From positions 546,554 through 610,553 of the forward strand of contig NZ_KB849542.1 in assembly GCF_000368565.1 (NCBI RefSeq): a stretch of DNA of 64,000 nucleotides, in the 5' to 3' direction. Each line of letters opens with the position of its first letter. The stretch's first letter is position 1. The position numbers and the translations under genes are program-made. Source of the DNA: Acinetobacter gerneri DSM 14967 = CIP 107464 = MTCC 9824 (GTDB taxonomy: Bacteria > Pseudomonadota > Gammaproteobacteria > Pseudomonadales > Moraxellaceae). The notes beneath the pieces are model-generated. The model was not told the DNA's origin and did not search any database. It worked only from the letters and a program-made list of their open reading frames with translations. Below, piece by piece: positions 1 through 8,984 of the stretch.

Positions 1-1155
1 TCTATTTTCAACACTATTATTTGGGTATCTTGGATTTTCTGAACCTTTACCCTCTGACCTTACGCGATTTCCATCCTGCACATAATTTAATAAAATTGAT
101 TTCACAGCATCTGCACGTGCTTGCGACAAATGCCAATTTGATGGGAATGCAACGCTACTGATGGGTTGATCATCACTGTATCCAGATACAACCACACGCC
201 CTTTCACTTCATTTAATGCCTGCCCAACAGCAGCCATCACAGGATAGTAACGATCCTGAATTTTGTCTGAACCTGAAGTAAATAATTCATCACCCAAAAT
301 CGTGATAGTACTTTTACCCGGCACTTCTTCGACTTGTAATAAACGATTGTCTATTTCATTTTTGAGTAATGGTGTCAACAATTGCACACGTTCAGTTGAA
401 CTTTGTACTTGCTGAATATTTAACTTGTTGATTCGAGTGTTGATTTCATTGGTGTTTTGCGCCAACTTCCAGTTGAAAATGGCATAAATAATCAGCAGTA
501 ATGCTGCGGTTAATACAGCAAGAATCCAAAGTGGAATATGGCGACCTTTTTGGGTCAATAATTTATTTTTATTTTCATTATTTAACAGTAATTCTGCACT
601 TTGACTTGAACCATATTGGCGAATGATTTTTTCGAGTTCTTTTTTAATATTTTCAATGCTGACCTTGCCGTTATTGAGCACTTGATATTTGCCCATATAA
701 CCCAGAACCAAACAGTAATACATCAGTTCAATCAAATTGATATTTTTATGTGGCTCTTGTTTGACCCGATCAATCAACTGGAAAAACTGTTCACCGCCCC
801 AAGTTTCGTTATGGAAGGTCACCAATAAACTATGCGCTGCCCACTCTTGATCAGCCCAACCATTTTTTGCTGCAAACTCATCCAATAATGTACATAGACA
901 ATAGCGCGCAGCTTTCACAGTTTCGTATCGAACACCACTTTCTTCGGCTTTTTCTTCAAATTTTTCAATATCTTTTTTAAGACCTTGTAAAACCTCAGTA
1001 GTCGGCAATTTACTTTGGAAATATTTCATTTGTGAAGCTTTATTCAGTAAAGGAATAGCAGCCTCAACAATCACATTTCGAGTATTATCTTTTTTTGTAT
1101 CATCAGCTTGGGAAATAATATTACTTTCTATTTCCTCAAATTTTATGGTTTGCAT
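1..1155 (-). CDS. tssL: TssL (IcmH/DotU), T6SS inner-membrane protein with OmpA domain, partial
   Basis: Inner-membrane subunit of the T6SS membrane complex, which binds TssM and TssK. My translation from the ATG at 1155 gives 385 codons with no stop, so the 3' end lies outside the window. Residues about 20-200 are a DotU-type cytoplasmic domain with the typical YCLCTLLDEF stretch (85-94). One membrane span follows at about 207-226, and from about 280 an OmpA-like peptidoglycan-binding domain with the conserved SNWHLSQARADAV stretch (339-351). This fits an evolved TssL that anchors to peptidoglycan. It lies 23 bp after tssK in the usual JKL order, so it should be the last of the three to be translated from the same transcript. 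Confidence 0.9.
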   Translation of the reverse strand, partial: MQTIKFEEIESNIISQADDTKKDNTRNVIVEAAIPLLNKASQMKYFQSKLPTTEVLQGLKKDIEKFEEKAEESGVRYETVKAARYCLCTLLDEFAAKNGWADQEWAAHSLLVTFHNETWGGEQFFQLIDRVKQEPHKNINLIELMYYCLVLGYMGKYQVLNNGKVSIENIKKELEKIIRQYGSSQSAELLLNNENKNKLLTQKGRHIPLWILAVLTAALLLIIYAIFNWKLAQNTNEINTRINKLNIQQVQSSTERVQLLTPLLKNEIDNRLLQVEEVPGKSTITILGDELFTSGSDKIQDRYYPVMAAVGQALNEVKGRVVVSGYSDDQPISSVAFPSNWHLSQARADAVKSILLNYVQDGNRVRSEGKGSENPRYPNNSVENR

Positions 1156-1178
1156 TTTTTATTACTCATATAAATTTG

Positions 1179-2519
1179 TTAATAATTTTTGATTGCCCAG
1201 CATTCAATATCCAGATCAGGGAACTCGCCTGCTAAATGGATTGCCATACCTGCTGATTGTTCGAGGTCTTGCCAAAGCTCCGAGCCTTTATCAATTTCAA
1301 AATAGCTATAGCCAGAGTGATAAGGCAATTCACGTGGTGCTGTAGATAGCGCATGCACGTGTATACCCGGCAAGTGATATGCAATCAGATCTCGAACTTT
1401 TTCTACCGAGCTGATCTTGATCGTGGTTGGAATTCTTTGTCTTAATACTTCAGAAGGCATGCTGGCATTGATTGCAAGAACAAATGAGCAACTGTTGAGC
1501 ATGCTCGTTTCAGGGGTAAGCGCAACGCGAGTTGCCTCATCACGCAGTTCAAGTGGAATCATAATTGCACGTTGTTGCAACACGATTGATAACACTTCGC
1601 GCAGCATCGTCACGATCTGCTTAAAACATTTATTGAGCTGATCGTGATCATAAATCGGTAAATTGAAATTCAATTTATCAATATGGAATGTACTCAGATC
1701 ACCATAAAGTTTTAAGAAGTTTTCAAACAGGGAAAATGGATGTGTAGACTGCGAACTGCTCGTGACATTATGCATATAAGCAAAATAACGATTGATGGTT
1801 TGCAACATCAAAAAGTCGCGCACATCGCCTGTACCTTTGAGCGTTGGGTTGTTTAAAACACCACCCAATGCAAGGGCTTTTTGTTTGAGTAAGCCCAATA
1901 TTTCAGTTTGATAATTGTTGAGCTGTAAATTATTTTTGGTATCTAAACTTGCTGGAATAAAATTATCATCAAGGCGAATATCCCCTGTTGTTGAAACAGA
2001 AGCAATCCGCGCAATCGGCATTTTTATATCTTGATCGTTGAGATTTCTAGCCAAAGACAATCTCAAATTTGGTGCTGCAATCAAAAGCTCACGTTTTGGC
2101 AGGTTTGCATCAGTGCTATCTTCGATTTCTACATTTTTTAAAAGATATCTGACATTTTCATTGTTGGTTTCATCAACAAAAGCGTAATTACGCTTATAGC
2201 TTGATGGCATCGACCATGCAAGGAAAATAAACTCATCTTCTACATTGGGTGGAATATTGAGGACCAGACTCGGCGCACTATCAATCGTTTCATTGAAGTA
2301 ACTACCATCTGGTAAATATCCAACAATTCTATCGACTGAAACAGTGCCCAGTTTCAAGCTAGACGTATTGAGTTGTAAGTCAATCAAGCCCCAACCAAAG
2401 CTATGGCTTGCTGCATAATGCTGGTTAATTTGAGCATCATAATAACGTTCTAATTGCTGAAAGTGCTGTGGAGCAATTAATGTCCCTTCGTTCCAAACTA
2501 CTTTGCGTTCACTCGACAT
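1179..2519 (-). CDS. tssK: TssK, T6SS baseplate subunit
   Basis: A 446-residue cytoplasmic baseplate protein that links the TssEFG wedges to the TssJLM membrane complex. The N-terminal stretch VVWNEGTLIAPQHFQQLERY is the hallmark of the family, and the length is typical. The start ATG at 2519 lies 11 bp after the tssJ stop, so it is probably co-transcribed with tssJ and tssL. No defects seen. Confidence 0.95.
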   Translation of the reverse strand: MSSERKVVWNEGTLIAPQHFQQLERYYDAQINQHYAASHSFGWGLIDLQLNTSSLKLGTVSVDRIVGYLPDGSYFNETIDSAPSLVLNIPPNVEDEFIFLAWSMPSSYKRNYAFVDETNNENVRYLLKNVEIEDSTDANLPKRELLIAAPNLRLSLARNLNDQDIKMPIARIASVSTTGDIRLDDNFIPASLDTKNNLQLNNYQTEILGLLKQKALALGGVLNNPTLKGTGDVRDFLMLQTINRYFAYMHNVTSSSQSTHPFSLFENFLKLYGDLSTFHIDKLNFNLPIYDHDQLNKCFKQIVTMLREVLSIVLQQRAIMIPLELRDEATRVALTPETSMLNSCSFVLAINASMPSEVLRQRIPTTIKISSVEKVRDLIAYHLPGIHVHALSTAPRELPYHSGYSYFEIDKGSELWQDLEQSAGMAIHLAGEFPDLDIECWAIKNY

Positions 2520-2529
2520 TTTTTACTCC

Positions 2530-3186
2530 TCACTCTGTTCCTGTGGATTGCATATAAAGACCTTTTTTCAGGTCAGCTGGCTTTTTGCCATCCATGATTT
2601 TTTCCACACTTTCTTTCAGTTTTTTCTTCTGTTTTTTACTTAATTCATCAACATTTTTGCCTTGCTCTGCCATTTTTTTATCTAATATTTTTTGCATCGC
2701 TTCTTTTTTGGTGAGCTGGGTAACACCATTATTTTTAACGTCTAAATATAAGAAGTTGCCACCTTTTTGGTACCATTTTTTATCTTGTTTATATAAAGAC
2801 ATTTTCCAGTTTTTATCGAGTTCACGATAAGCCGCAACCACACCGATATAATTGGCTTTATCATTTAAAGGCAATTTAAAATTGACCTGATCTTCTGGAC
2901 GAACCATGACACTCGTCTCTTCAACAACGCTTTCGCCAAGATGATTTTTATAGGTATCCGTGAGTGTCAGTTCATTCATTTGATTGAATTCAACTTCGGT
3001 GCTGAGCTGTAAAATACTCAGTCTTAAAGGCGACGGTTCAGCCAAAAGATTTGGGTTGATATCATCTTCTGCAAATATATAGACTTCTAACTCTTTATCA
3101 TTCGTATTGTTTTTTGTAGGCAAGGTACTACAAGCGGTCAAAATGATCGTTATATAAGTCAATAATATTAATTTTGTCATATTCAT
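2530..3186 (-). CDS. tssJ: TssJ-like T6SS outer-membrane lipoprotein with basic C-terminal tail
   Basis: Outer-membrane lipoprotein of the T6SS membrane complex; it contacts the periplasmic end of TssM. From the ATG at 3186 the protein has a short signal peptide with lipobox LTAC (Cys19). An AAGG sequence 9 nt upstream supports this start over the GTG at 3207. The core carries typical TssJ stretches: NPNLLAEPSPLRLSILQL, a VRPEDQ turn and YIGVVAAYRELDKNWK. The last 60 or so residues are a Lys/Glu-rich, probably helical tail absent from ordinary TssJ. Its place directly before tssK-tssL fits the usual order. Acinetobacter T6SS loci are, as far as I recall, described as lacking a recognisable tssJ, so this call deserves a profile check. 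Confidence 0.8.
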   Translation of the reverse strand: MNMTKLILLTYITIILTACSTLPTKNNTNDKELEVYIFAEDDINPNLLAEPSPLRLSILQLSTEVEFNQMNELTLTDTYKNHLGESVVEETSVMVRPEDQVNFKLPLNDKANYIGVVAAYRELDKNWKMSLYKQDKKWYQKGGNFLYLDVKNNGVTQLTKKEAMQKILDKKMAEQGKNVDELSKKQKKKLKESVEKIMDGKKPADLKKGLYMQSTGTE

Positions 3187-3252
3187 AATTTCAACCTTAC
3201 TCAACACTTATCGCATGTCGTGGAATTCAACTTAAAGCTTTCTAAATACATT

Positions 3253-5697
3253 TTATTGTTTACTCATGTTTTCACTTTGAGAATTTTCAGTTGTATGACC
3301 ACCCTGCTGACTTGCTTCTGAGTTATTTGGTACAGCTTCAATAACGGATGTATTTATTGGTGCTTGCTTCTCTGTCTCTAGCACCCTTGATGTAATCTTG
3401 ACTGATGTTGAATCAGAGTTTAGGACTTGAGTAACAGGACTCGGAACTTCTTTTACTGGTTCAACAGCGACTGGTGTTTCTACAGTTGGCGCAACTGTTC
3501 TGGTTGTGACTTTGACTGATGTTGCGCTTGGCTCAGCTTCAACTGCTGGCGTTGTTGCTTCTTTGGTAGGTTCAACAATTGCTGGTGTTTCCACAGCTGG
3601 TGTTGGTTTTACTTCTTCCTTTTCAGCTTCAACTACGGCTGGCGCAACTGCTCTTGTTGTGACTTTGACTGATGTTGCACTCGGTTCAGCTTCAACTGCT
3701 GGCGTTGTTGCTTCTTTGGTAGGTTCAACAATTGCTGGTGTTTCCACAACTGGTGTTGCTGGTGTTGGTTTTACTTCTTCCTTTTCAGCTTCAACTACAG
3801 TTGGCGTAACTGTTCTGGTTGTGACTTTGACTGATGTTGCGCTTGGCTCAGCTTCAACTGCTGGCGTTGTTGCTTCTTTGGTAGGTTCAACAATTGCTGG
3901 TGTTTCCACAGCTGGTGTTGGTTTTACTTCTTCCTTTTCAGCTTCAACTACGGCTGGCGCAACTGCTCTTGTTGTGACTTTGACTGATGTTGCACTCGGT
4001 TCAGCTTCAACTGCTGGCGTTGTTGCTTCTTTGGTAGGTTCAACAATTGCTGGTGTTTCCACAACTGGTGTTGCTGGTGTTGGTTTTACTTCTTCCTTTT
4101 CAGCTTCAACTACAGTTGGCGTAACTGTTCTGGTTGTGACTTTGACTGATGTTGCGCTTGGCTCAGCTTCAACTGCTGGCGTTGTTGCTTCTTTGGTAGG
4201 TTCAACAATTGCTGGTGTTTCCACAACTGGTGTCGCTGGTGTTGGTTTTACTTCTTCCTTTTCAGCTTCAACTACAGTCGGCGTAACTGTTCTGGTTGTT
4301 ACTTTGACTGATGTTGCACTTGGCTCAGCTTCAACTGCTGGCGTTGTTGCTTCTTTGGTAGGTTCAACAATTACAGGTTTTTCTACAACTGGAGCCACTG
4401 GTGTAGGTTTTACTTCTTCCTTTTCAGCTTCAACTACAGCTGGTGAAACTGTTCTGGTTGTGACTTTGACTGATGTTGCACTCGGTTCAGCTTCAACGAC
4501 TGGTTTTACAGTCTCTTTCGCAGGTTCAACAATTACAGGTTTTTCTACAACTGGAGCCACTGGTGTAGGTTTTACTTCTTCCTTTTCAGCTTCAACTACA
4601 GTTGGCGTAACTGTTCTGGTTGTGACTTTGACTGATGTTGCACTCGGTTCAGCTTCAACGACTGGTTTTACAGTCTCTTTCGCAGGTTCAACAATTACAG
4701 GTTTTTCTACAACTGGTGTCGCTGGTGTAGGTTTTACTTCTTCCTTATCAGCATCAACAACTGCGGGTGCAACTGTTCTGGTTGTGACTTTGACTGATGT
4801 TGCACTCGGTTCAGCTTCAACTGCTGGTTTTACAGTCTCTTTCGCAGGTTCAACAATTGCAGGTTTCTCTACAACTGGTGTCGCTGGTGTTGGTTTTACT
4901 TCTTCCTTATCAGCATCAACAACTGCGGGTGCAACTGTTCTGGTTGTGACTTTGACTGATGTTGCACTCGGTTCAGCTTCAACGACTGGTTTTACAGTCT
5001 CTTTTGCAGGTTCAACAATTGCAGGTTTCTCTACAACTGGTGTCGCTGCTTCAGGTTTTATGACTTTTTTTGCTTCAGCATCTACCGCAGGGTTGGTAGC
5101 TTCTTTAGTCGTAATCTTTACAGATAAAGCATTTGGATCTGATTCATTTTCATTATGGATAGGGACAGGTTCAATATTTAACTTTTTAAATACATTTTCC
5201 ACATCCGCATCAAGTTTATCCAAGCTCTGTTTATCAAACTTCTCTTTAAAGGCATTGTTGACATAAGTTTGGGTTACAGTGTCAATTTTCAGACCATTAT
5301 CAATAAACTCTTTCCCATACTTAGACGTATTGAGTTGGTAAATTGCCTGCAATTCTTCAATGCTATAGGTACTTGAAAATAAACGAGTACTAGCATCATC
5401 AAAAATTTGATTCGCTGCATCAGAGTTAAGATAGTTAATCACCACATTTTGCAATTTAGTTTGCATATCTGGTCGATTGAAATACACACTAACAAGTTTC
5501 TCTTGCCCAATTTTTCTTAAAGTCGTGACAACAATTTTGTCCAAATTGGTTGGAGACAACATGTCTTTTTTCAGTACATCTGAGGTTCGACTTGATTGTG
5601 CTGCACTGTAGGCAACGAAAAATTTATCATCATCCGCCGCATATGCATGGCTAATGGCTAAACTTGCAAGAATGGAAAATATAATTTTAGTTTTCAT
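3253..5697 (-). CDS. Periplasmic protein with ten 54-residue Pro/Val/Glu-rich repeats, in the T6SS operon
   Basis: 814 residues. Residues 1-20 are a Sec signal peptide ending AYA. Residues 21-170 form a helical DUF2059-like domain (SIEELQAIYQLNTSKYGKEF). From residue 229 to about 739 there are ten copies of a 54-residue unit (two copies are 51) with core EAEPSATSVKVTTR and a Glu/Lys/Pro/Val spacer, like the extended periplasmic arm of TonB. The tail is Ser/Asn/Gln-rich with no membrane anchor seen. Its ATG overlaps the stop of the preceding gene (ATGA), and tssJ follows 66 bp later, so it is probably part of the T6SS operon. Function unknown; a long spacer that reaches across the periplasm is an inference. 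The long antisense ORF is an artefact of the repeat composition. Confidence 0.85.
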   Translation of the reverse strand: MKTKIIFSILASLAISHAYAADDDKFFVAYSAAQSSRTSDVLKKDMLSPTNLDKIVVTTLRKIGQEKLVSVYFNRPDMQTKLQNVVINYLNSDAANQIFDDASTRLFSSTYSIEELQAIYQLNTSKYGKEFIDNGLKIDTVTQTYVNNAFKEKFDKQSLDKLDADVENVFKKLNIEPVPIHNENESDPNALSVKITTKEATNPAVDAEAKKVIKPEAATPVVEKPAIVEPAKETVKPVVEAEPSATSVKVTTRTVAPAVVDADKEEVKPTPATPVVEKPAIVEPAKETVKPAVEAEPSATSVKVTTRTVAPAVVDADKEEVKPTPATPVVEKPVIVEPAKETVKPVVEAEPSATSVKVTTRTVTPTVVEAEKEEVKPTPVAPVVEKPVIVEPAKETVKPVVEAEPSATSVKVTTRTVSPAVVEAEKEEVKPTPVAPVVEKPVIVEPTKEATTPAVEAEPSATSVKVTTRTVTPTVVEAEKEEVKPTPATPVVETPAIVEPTKEATTPAVEAEPSATSVKVTTRTVTPTVVEAEKEEVKPTPATPVVETPAIVEPTKEATTPAVEAEPSATSVKVTTRAVAPAVVEAEKEEVKPTPAVETPAIVEPTKEATTPAVEAEPSATSVKVTTRTVTPTVVEAEKEEVKPTPATPVVETPAIVEPTKEATTPAVEAEPSATSVKVTTRAVAPAVVEAEKEEVKPTPAVETPAIVEPTKEATTPAVEAEPSATSVKVTTRTVAPTVETPVAVEPVKEVPSPVTQVLNSDSTSVKITSRVLETEKQAPINTSVIEAVPNNSEASQQGGHTTENSQSENMSKQ
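3481..5013 (-). repeat. 162-bp coding tandem repeat, ten copies
   Basis: In-frame tandem repeat inside the 814-residue periplasmic protein. Seven full units are 162 bp, two lack 9 bp (the TPV codons), and the tenth is partial. Early units (start EPAKETVKP) and late units (start EPTKEATTP) form two sub-families. Two adjacent late pairs alternate 54- and 51-residue forms, which suggests duplication of a two-unit block. Copy number is likely to vary between strains. Confidence 0.9.
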
Positions 5698-6221
5698 TGA
5701 TAAGCTCCATTTGCCAGTGCATTTTTCAATTGATTTTGAAAATCGTCTTGCTGGCTAATCAGAACTGGAATTTCTTTGCTTAGATTTTGCATAAATTCTT
5801 GTTTTTTTAATTGCTTAGAAAGTACAGATTTCCCCGCTGGCGTTTGATAAAAATCAAGCTGACTTTTTACTGTTTCTTCAGTCTGCTGCTTTAAAAATTC
5901 TTGTTTATAAATATCAATCGTATTCGTTTGTATCGCAGTCAGCTTTGAAAGAACGAAATCTCGATAAAGATCCCTGATTTCTGCAGTCGCTTTTGTTCGA
6001 CTATCTTCAGAAACAACGAGGCCTTGTGATTTTTTCTCTACTTTGCCTACTGCATAATCTTGAAAGTTTTTGGGATCAACTTTTTTTAGTTGAATCTTAT
6101 TGTTTAAATCCTGATATATAAAATATTTCTCTGCTGTCGATGAATTTACAGGAGTTGCCCAAACATTAACTCCGATCAAAGTAGATCCTAACAAAGCCAT
6201 CATTTTTTTATAAAAATGCAT
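5694..6221 (-). CDS. DUF2059-like periplasmic protein, first gene of the visible T6SS operon
   Basis: From the ATG at 6221 the protein is 175 residues, with a clean signal peptide (MHFYKKMMALLGSTLIGVNVWA, cut before TPV). The longer ORF form from 6272 puts charged residues in front of this and is less likely. The mature part is helical and ends with the DUF2059-type stretch DFYQTPAGKSVLSKQ. The N-terminal domain of the next gene has a related stretch, so the two may be distant paralogues or partners. Its stop overlaps the next start. Role unknown; T6SS link from position only. Confidence 0.7.
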   Translation of the reverse strand: MHFYKKMMALLGSTLIGVNVWATPVNSSTAEKYFIYQDLNNKIQLKKVDPKNFQDYAVGKVEKKSQGLVVSEDSRTKATAEIRDLYRDFVLSKLTAIQTNTIDIYKQEFLKQQTEETVKSQLDFYQTPAGKSVLSKQLKKQEFMQNLSKEIPVLISQQDDFQNQLKNALANGAYQ

Positions 6222-6841
6222 AACACACCCAAAATTATTTTTTATAACTCGACACTCTTTTTGAAATGTCAATTTGAAATTTGATTAATTGTATAACACA
6301 TTTTTCAGTATACTTGATACATCTCACATTTCACAAAAAGATTTTGTTAAATAATTTTAAATATCTTATAAGATAAAATTATCAATTAGTTATGTTTAAT
6401 CAATGCGTTAAGATCTCACCTCCTATAAGCAATTGGTTTATAATAAAATTCTCCAATTTCTTTATTTTTAACATTTTTCCATAAAATATATATATTTGTT
6501 TTATAACAGTTTTTTAAAATAAGGAAAACCTCTAAAATTATAGAATTAGTTTAAAAAGCTCAGCATTTAAGAGTTTTTTACCGCAAAAATTACTGTAATT
6601 TTCATGTAAATACCAAATATTCATTAACAATAACACTGCATTTAATTACATATTTAATGCATTTTTATTGAGCACTTTCATCATAAAGTTTGCTCAATTT
6701 GAGTGCTATATATCCCTTTTTATACTCGATTTTGCCCATTTTTTAGCTGCGTTCTATTAAGCTCATATGTCTTCAAACCATTATTTGTAGAATAAACGGA
6801 TTTATTTTTTTATTATTTATCTCATGCCTTAGAAGTGCTGT
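6222..6841. other. AT-rich intergenic region, probable promoter of the T6SS genes
   Basis: About 620 bp without a convincing gene, very AT-rich, between the immunity array and the first T6SS gene shown. It includes a perfect 17-bp palindrome at 6586-6602 (AAAATTAC T GTAATTTT), a candidate operator. The promoter itself cannot be placed with confidence. Confidence 0.5.
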
Positions 6842-7132
6842 TTAATTTTTCGGTGGTACTTTTTCTGGTAAATATGCTTTTCCATCAACACAGGTAAATT
6901 CGGTAGTGCCTTTGGGTAGATTATTATATTTCCAGAAGTGATCAGTATTTGGTGTATTTTTATACAATGCCCTCCCAGTACAAGTAAATACTTTATTTCC
7001 TTGCTTATCCGCTAAATAATCTGAAGACTTTGGTGTCCCTAATATATCAAAATTGTTAGCACTGCATGCTGTAAGTAAAATAGAACTTAGCAAGACCAAC
7101 AAATATTTAATATCAGAAATAAAACTCATCAT
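6842..7132 (-). CDS. Small lipoprotein, probable T6SS immunity paralogue
   Basis: 96 residues with a signal peptide and lipobox LTAC, then a compact domain shared by all small lipoproteins of this island: a YLADKQGNKVF strand-turn, a Cys-x-Gly-Arg/Gln-Ala motif, an aromatic FWKYNNLPKGTTEF stretch, and a Cys-Val-Asp-Gly-Lys-Ala-Tyr-Leu end. The two Cys may form a disulphide in the periplasm. Its start overlaps the stop of the next upstream paralogue (ATGATG). Immunity to the Tle1 lipase is inferred from genomic context; Tle1 immunity proteins are often periplasmic lipoproteins. It could instead be an orphan copy facing other strains' effectors. Confidence 0.7.
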   Translation of the reverse strand: MMSFISDIKYLLVLLSSILLTACSANNFDILGTPKSSDYLADKQGNKVFTCTGRALYKNTPNTDHFWKYNNLPKGTTEFTCVDGKAYLPEKVPPKN

Positions 7133-7413
7133 TTAGGTTCTTTTCCTTTGAGATAAGCTTTTCCATCCACACAGGTAAATTCAGTAGTCCCTTTGGGTAA
7201 ATTATTATCAGACCAAAAAATTCTAGCATGAGTAGAATTTTTAAAAAAAGCCCTACCTCTACAATCAAAAACCTTATTGCCATTTTTATCTGTTAAATAA
7301 TCTGAAGACTTTGGCGTTCCCAAAATATCAAAATTACTTGCACTACAAGCTGTAAGTAAAATAGAACTGCTCAAGACCAACGAATATTTAATATCAAAAA
7401 TAAATCTCATCAT
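7129..7413 (-). CDS. Small lipoprotein, probable T6SS immunity paralogue
   Basis: 94 residues, close to its downstream neighbour. Signal peptide with lipobox LTAC, then the same domain (YLTDKNGNKVF, CRGRAFF, FWSDNNLPKGTTEFTCVDGKAYLKGKEPK). The ATG overlaps the stop of the decayed copy upstream, so translation was once coupled along the series. The middle differs from its paralogues (NSTHARIF), which may reflect a different effector specificity. Function as immunity is inferred. Confidence 0.7.
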   Translation of the reverse strand: MMRFIFDIKYSLVLSSSILLTACSASNFDILGTPKSSDYLTDKNGNKVFDCRGRAFFKNSTHARIFWSDNNLPKGTTEFTCVDGKAYLKGKEPK

Positions 7414-7670
7414 TTGGGTTCTTTTCCTTTGAGATAAGCTTTACCATCGACACAAGTAAAATCTGTTGTGCCTTTTGGTAAGTTATTTTTTCCCAAAAAG
7501 CATCTGTGTTCCATGATTTTCTAAATAATGCTCCTCCATTACAATCTGAAACAAGATTACCATCTCTATTTCTTAAATAATCTGGGCCTAATAGCCCAAC
7601 TACAACCCTGTAATAAAGCAAATAAAAAAGATAAAGTAGATGTAGTAATAACAATATTAAATATTTTCAT
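7410..7670 (-). pseudogene. Decayed small lipoprotein gene (two frameshifts)
   Basis: From the ATG at 7670 the sequence encodes a lipoprotein signal ending LLQGC, but an extra T just after the Cys codon shifts the frame and a stop follows. Removing it restores GPDYLRNRDGNLVSDCNGG...FWEK. A second change, one A too few in a run of A near 7490, shifts the frame again; restoring it gives NNLPKGTTDFTCVDGKAYLKGKEPK and the native stop. So one insertion and one deletion disrupt an otherwise normal member of the family. Confidence 0.8.
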
Positions 7671-7741
7671 AAAATCAATTTCTCAATATAACTGAGTAAT
7701 CTTTCTAAAAATCTATATTACTCAGTCATCACTCAGGCAAT

Positions 7742-8770
7742 TTAATACTGATCTTTTTTCAATTTTGATACAGCTTGATTAAAAATTTTTATATCAACTT
7801 TACGTTGCCCATTATGTAAAGATGCTGACAAATTTCCATTTATTAATTGAAATTCAAGTATGGCTGGCTGACTTGATTGCTTAAAAAACTCATTGAAACT
7901 GTTAAAGATAACAACATCATCCTCAGGCTCTTCACCTTTACCCCAAAAGCCATCACTTAGATAAATATTATGTTTATACCGAATCCCATCAATCTCATAA
8001 TAAAAGGTAATCTCAGCAGGTACATGCTTCTTTTTTGCTTGTTCTTCTTCCAACATTTCATGTGTAACTAAATACTGTTCTGCATTTACGTATTGAATGT
8101 AATAAGCTTCCATTTTCAATTTAGAAAGTAAAATTTTCCATGGGAACGTATGGGTACTATAATTAAGCCATCGTCCAACAGGTATTTTCTTTTCTTGATA
8201 TTGCTTCTGTATACGTTCAGGTAATTCTTTATTGCTTAATTCATAATATTTTTCTTCAGTAACCCAGCGTGCATCAAAACCTTCTGCTTTAGAAAAATAC
8301 CACCATTCCATAGGTATTTCTTTTGCTTGATATCGCCCTAACTCAATACCTTTCGCACTACTTAACCGTAAAAACACCATACCACCGGGTTCAAAAGCAA
8401 AATCAATTCCATCTTCATGACCAAATACTTTTTCCTGATACTCCAAAGTTAGCATTGGCTTATGAAATAGATCTAATATTTGATCTCGAGGCAATTCAAT
8501 CTGTACTTGGTAAAATTTTCTTTCTGTTTCCGAAAGCCATGTGAGTTGGACTGCATCAGGTAGTCGCACTTTTTTGTCAGGCATCCCACCACGAATATAT
8601 GATCCTGTAGAACGCCAACCACCTGCAGCTCCGCCAGAAAATCCAATTCTCGATTTGCTATTGCTGTAAAACCAGAAACAATCCCCAGTAACCAACCGAA
8701 TCGGATAATGTCGCGGTGTATATAGTTCTGTACTCCACTCAATTTTGTCTGATCTAAATATTTTTTGCAT
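7742..8770 (-). CDS. DUF2931-family protein, T6SS island
   Basis: 342 residues, no signal peptide or membrane span seen. The N-terminal part has the DUF2931 pattern: IEWSTELYTPRHYPIRLVTGDCFWFY, a Gly-rich AAGGW turn, then VQLTWLSETERKFY. It is a paralogue of the protein at 10701-11732, with the same order of motifs. DUF2931 genes commonly sit beside DUF2235 (Tle1) effectors (family knowledge). A cytoplasmic partner, immunity or chaperone role is possible but unproven. An ORF in another frame (8473-8742) is a shadow. Confidence 0.7.
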   Translation of the reverse strand: MQKIFRSDKIEWSTELYTPRHYPIRLVTGDCFWFYSNSKSRIGFSGGAAGGWRSTGSYIRGGMPDKKVRLPDAVQLTWLSETERKFYQVQIELPRDQILDLFHKPMLTLEYQEKVFGHEDGIDFAFEPGGMVFLRLSSAKGIELGRYQAKEIPMEWWYFSKAEGFDARWVTEEKYYELSNKELPERIQKQYQEKKIPVGRWLNYSTHTFPWKILLSKLKMEAYYIQYVNAEQYLVTHEMLEEEQAKKKHVPAEITFYYEIDGIRYKHNIYLSDGFWGKGEEPEDDVVIFNSFNEFFKQSSQPAILEFQLINGNLSASLHNGQRKVDIKIFNQAVSKLKKDQY

Positions 8771-8984
8771 AACAGCTTTAACCTTATACTTTATTAATTT
8801 TTACATATTTCTTTAATATATCTATACATTATTTAATGGCAGATTTCATAAAATCACATTATTTATCACAAAATATTACAACTTTGCATAACTGTTAGCA
8901 CTCAATAAAAGACTTTATCTGTTGATTTACTATGATTTTATGGCTTCAAAATATAAATCACTTGATACATGTGATCAATTTTAG

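Noticed and set aside
616..828. 70-codon plus-strand ORF
   Set aside because: Lies fully inside tssL in another frame, with no independent signal.
3506..5266. 586-codon plus-strand ORF
   Set aside because: Antisense to the repeat region of the 814-residue protein; repetitive Gly/Ser/Thr translation comes from the repeat's biased composition. The minus-strand frame has signal peptide, domain and operon coupling.
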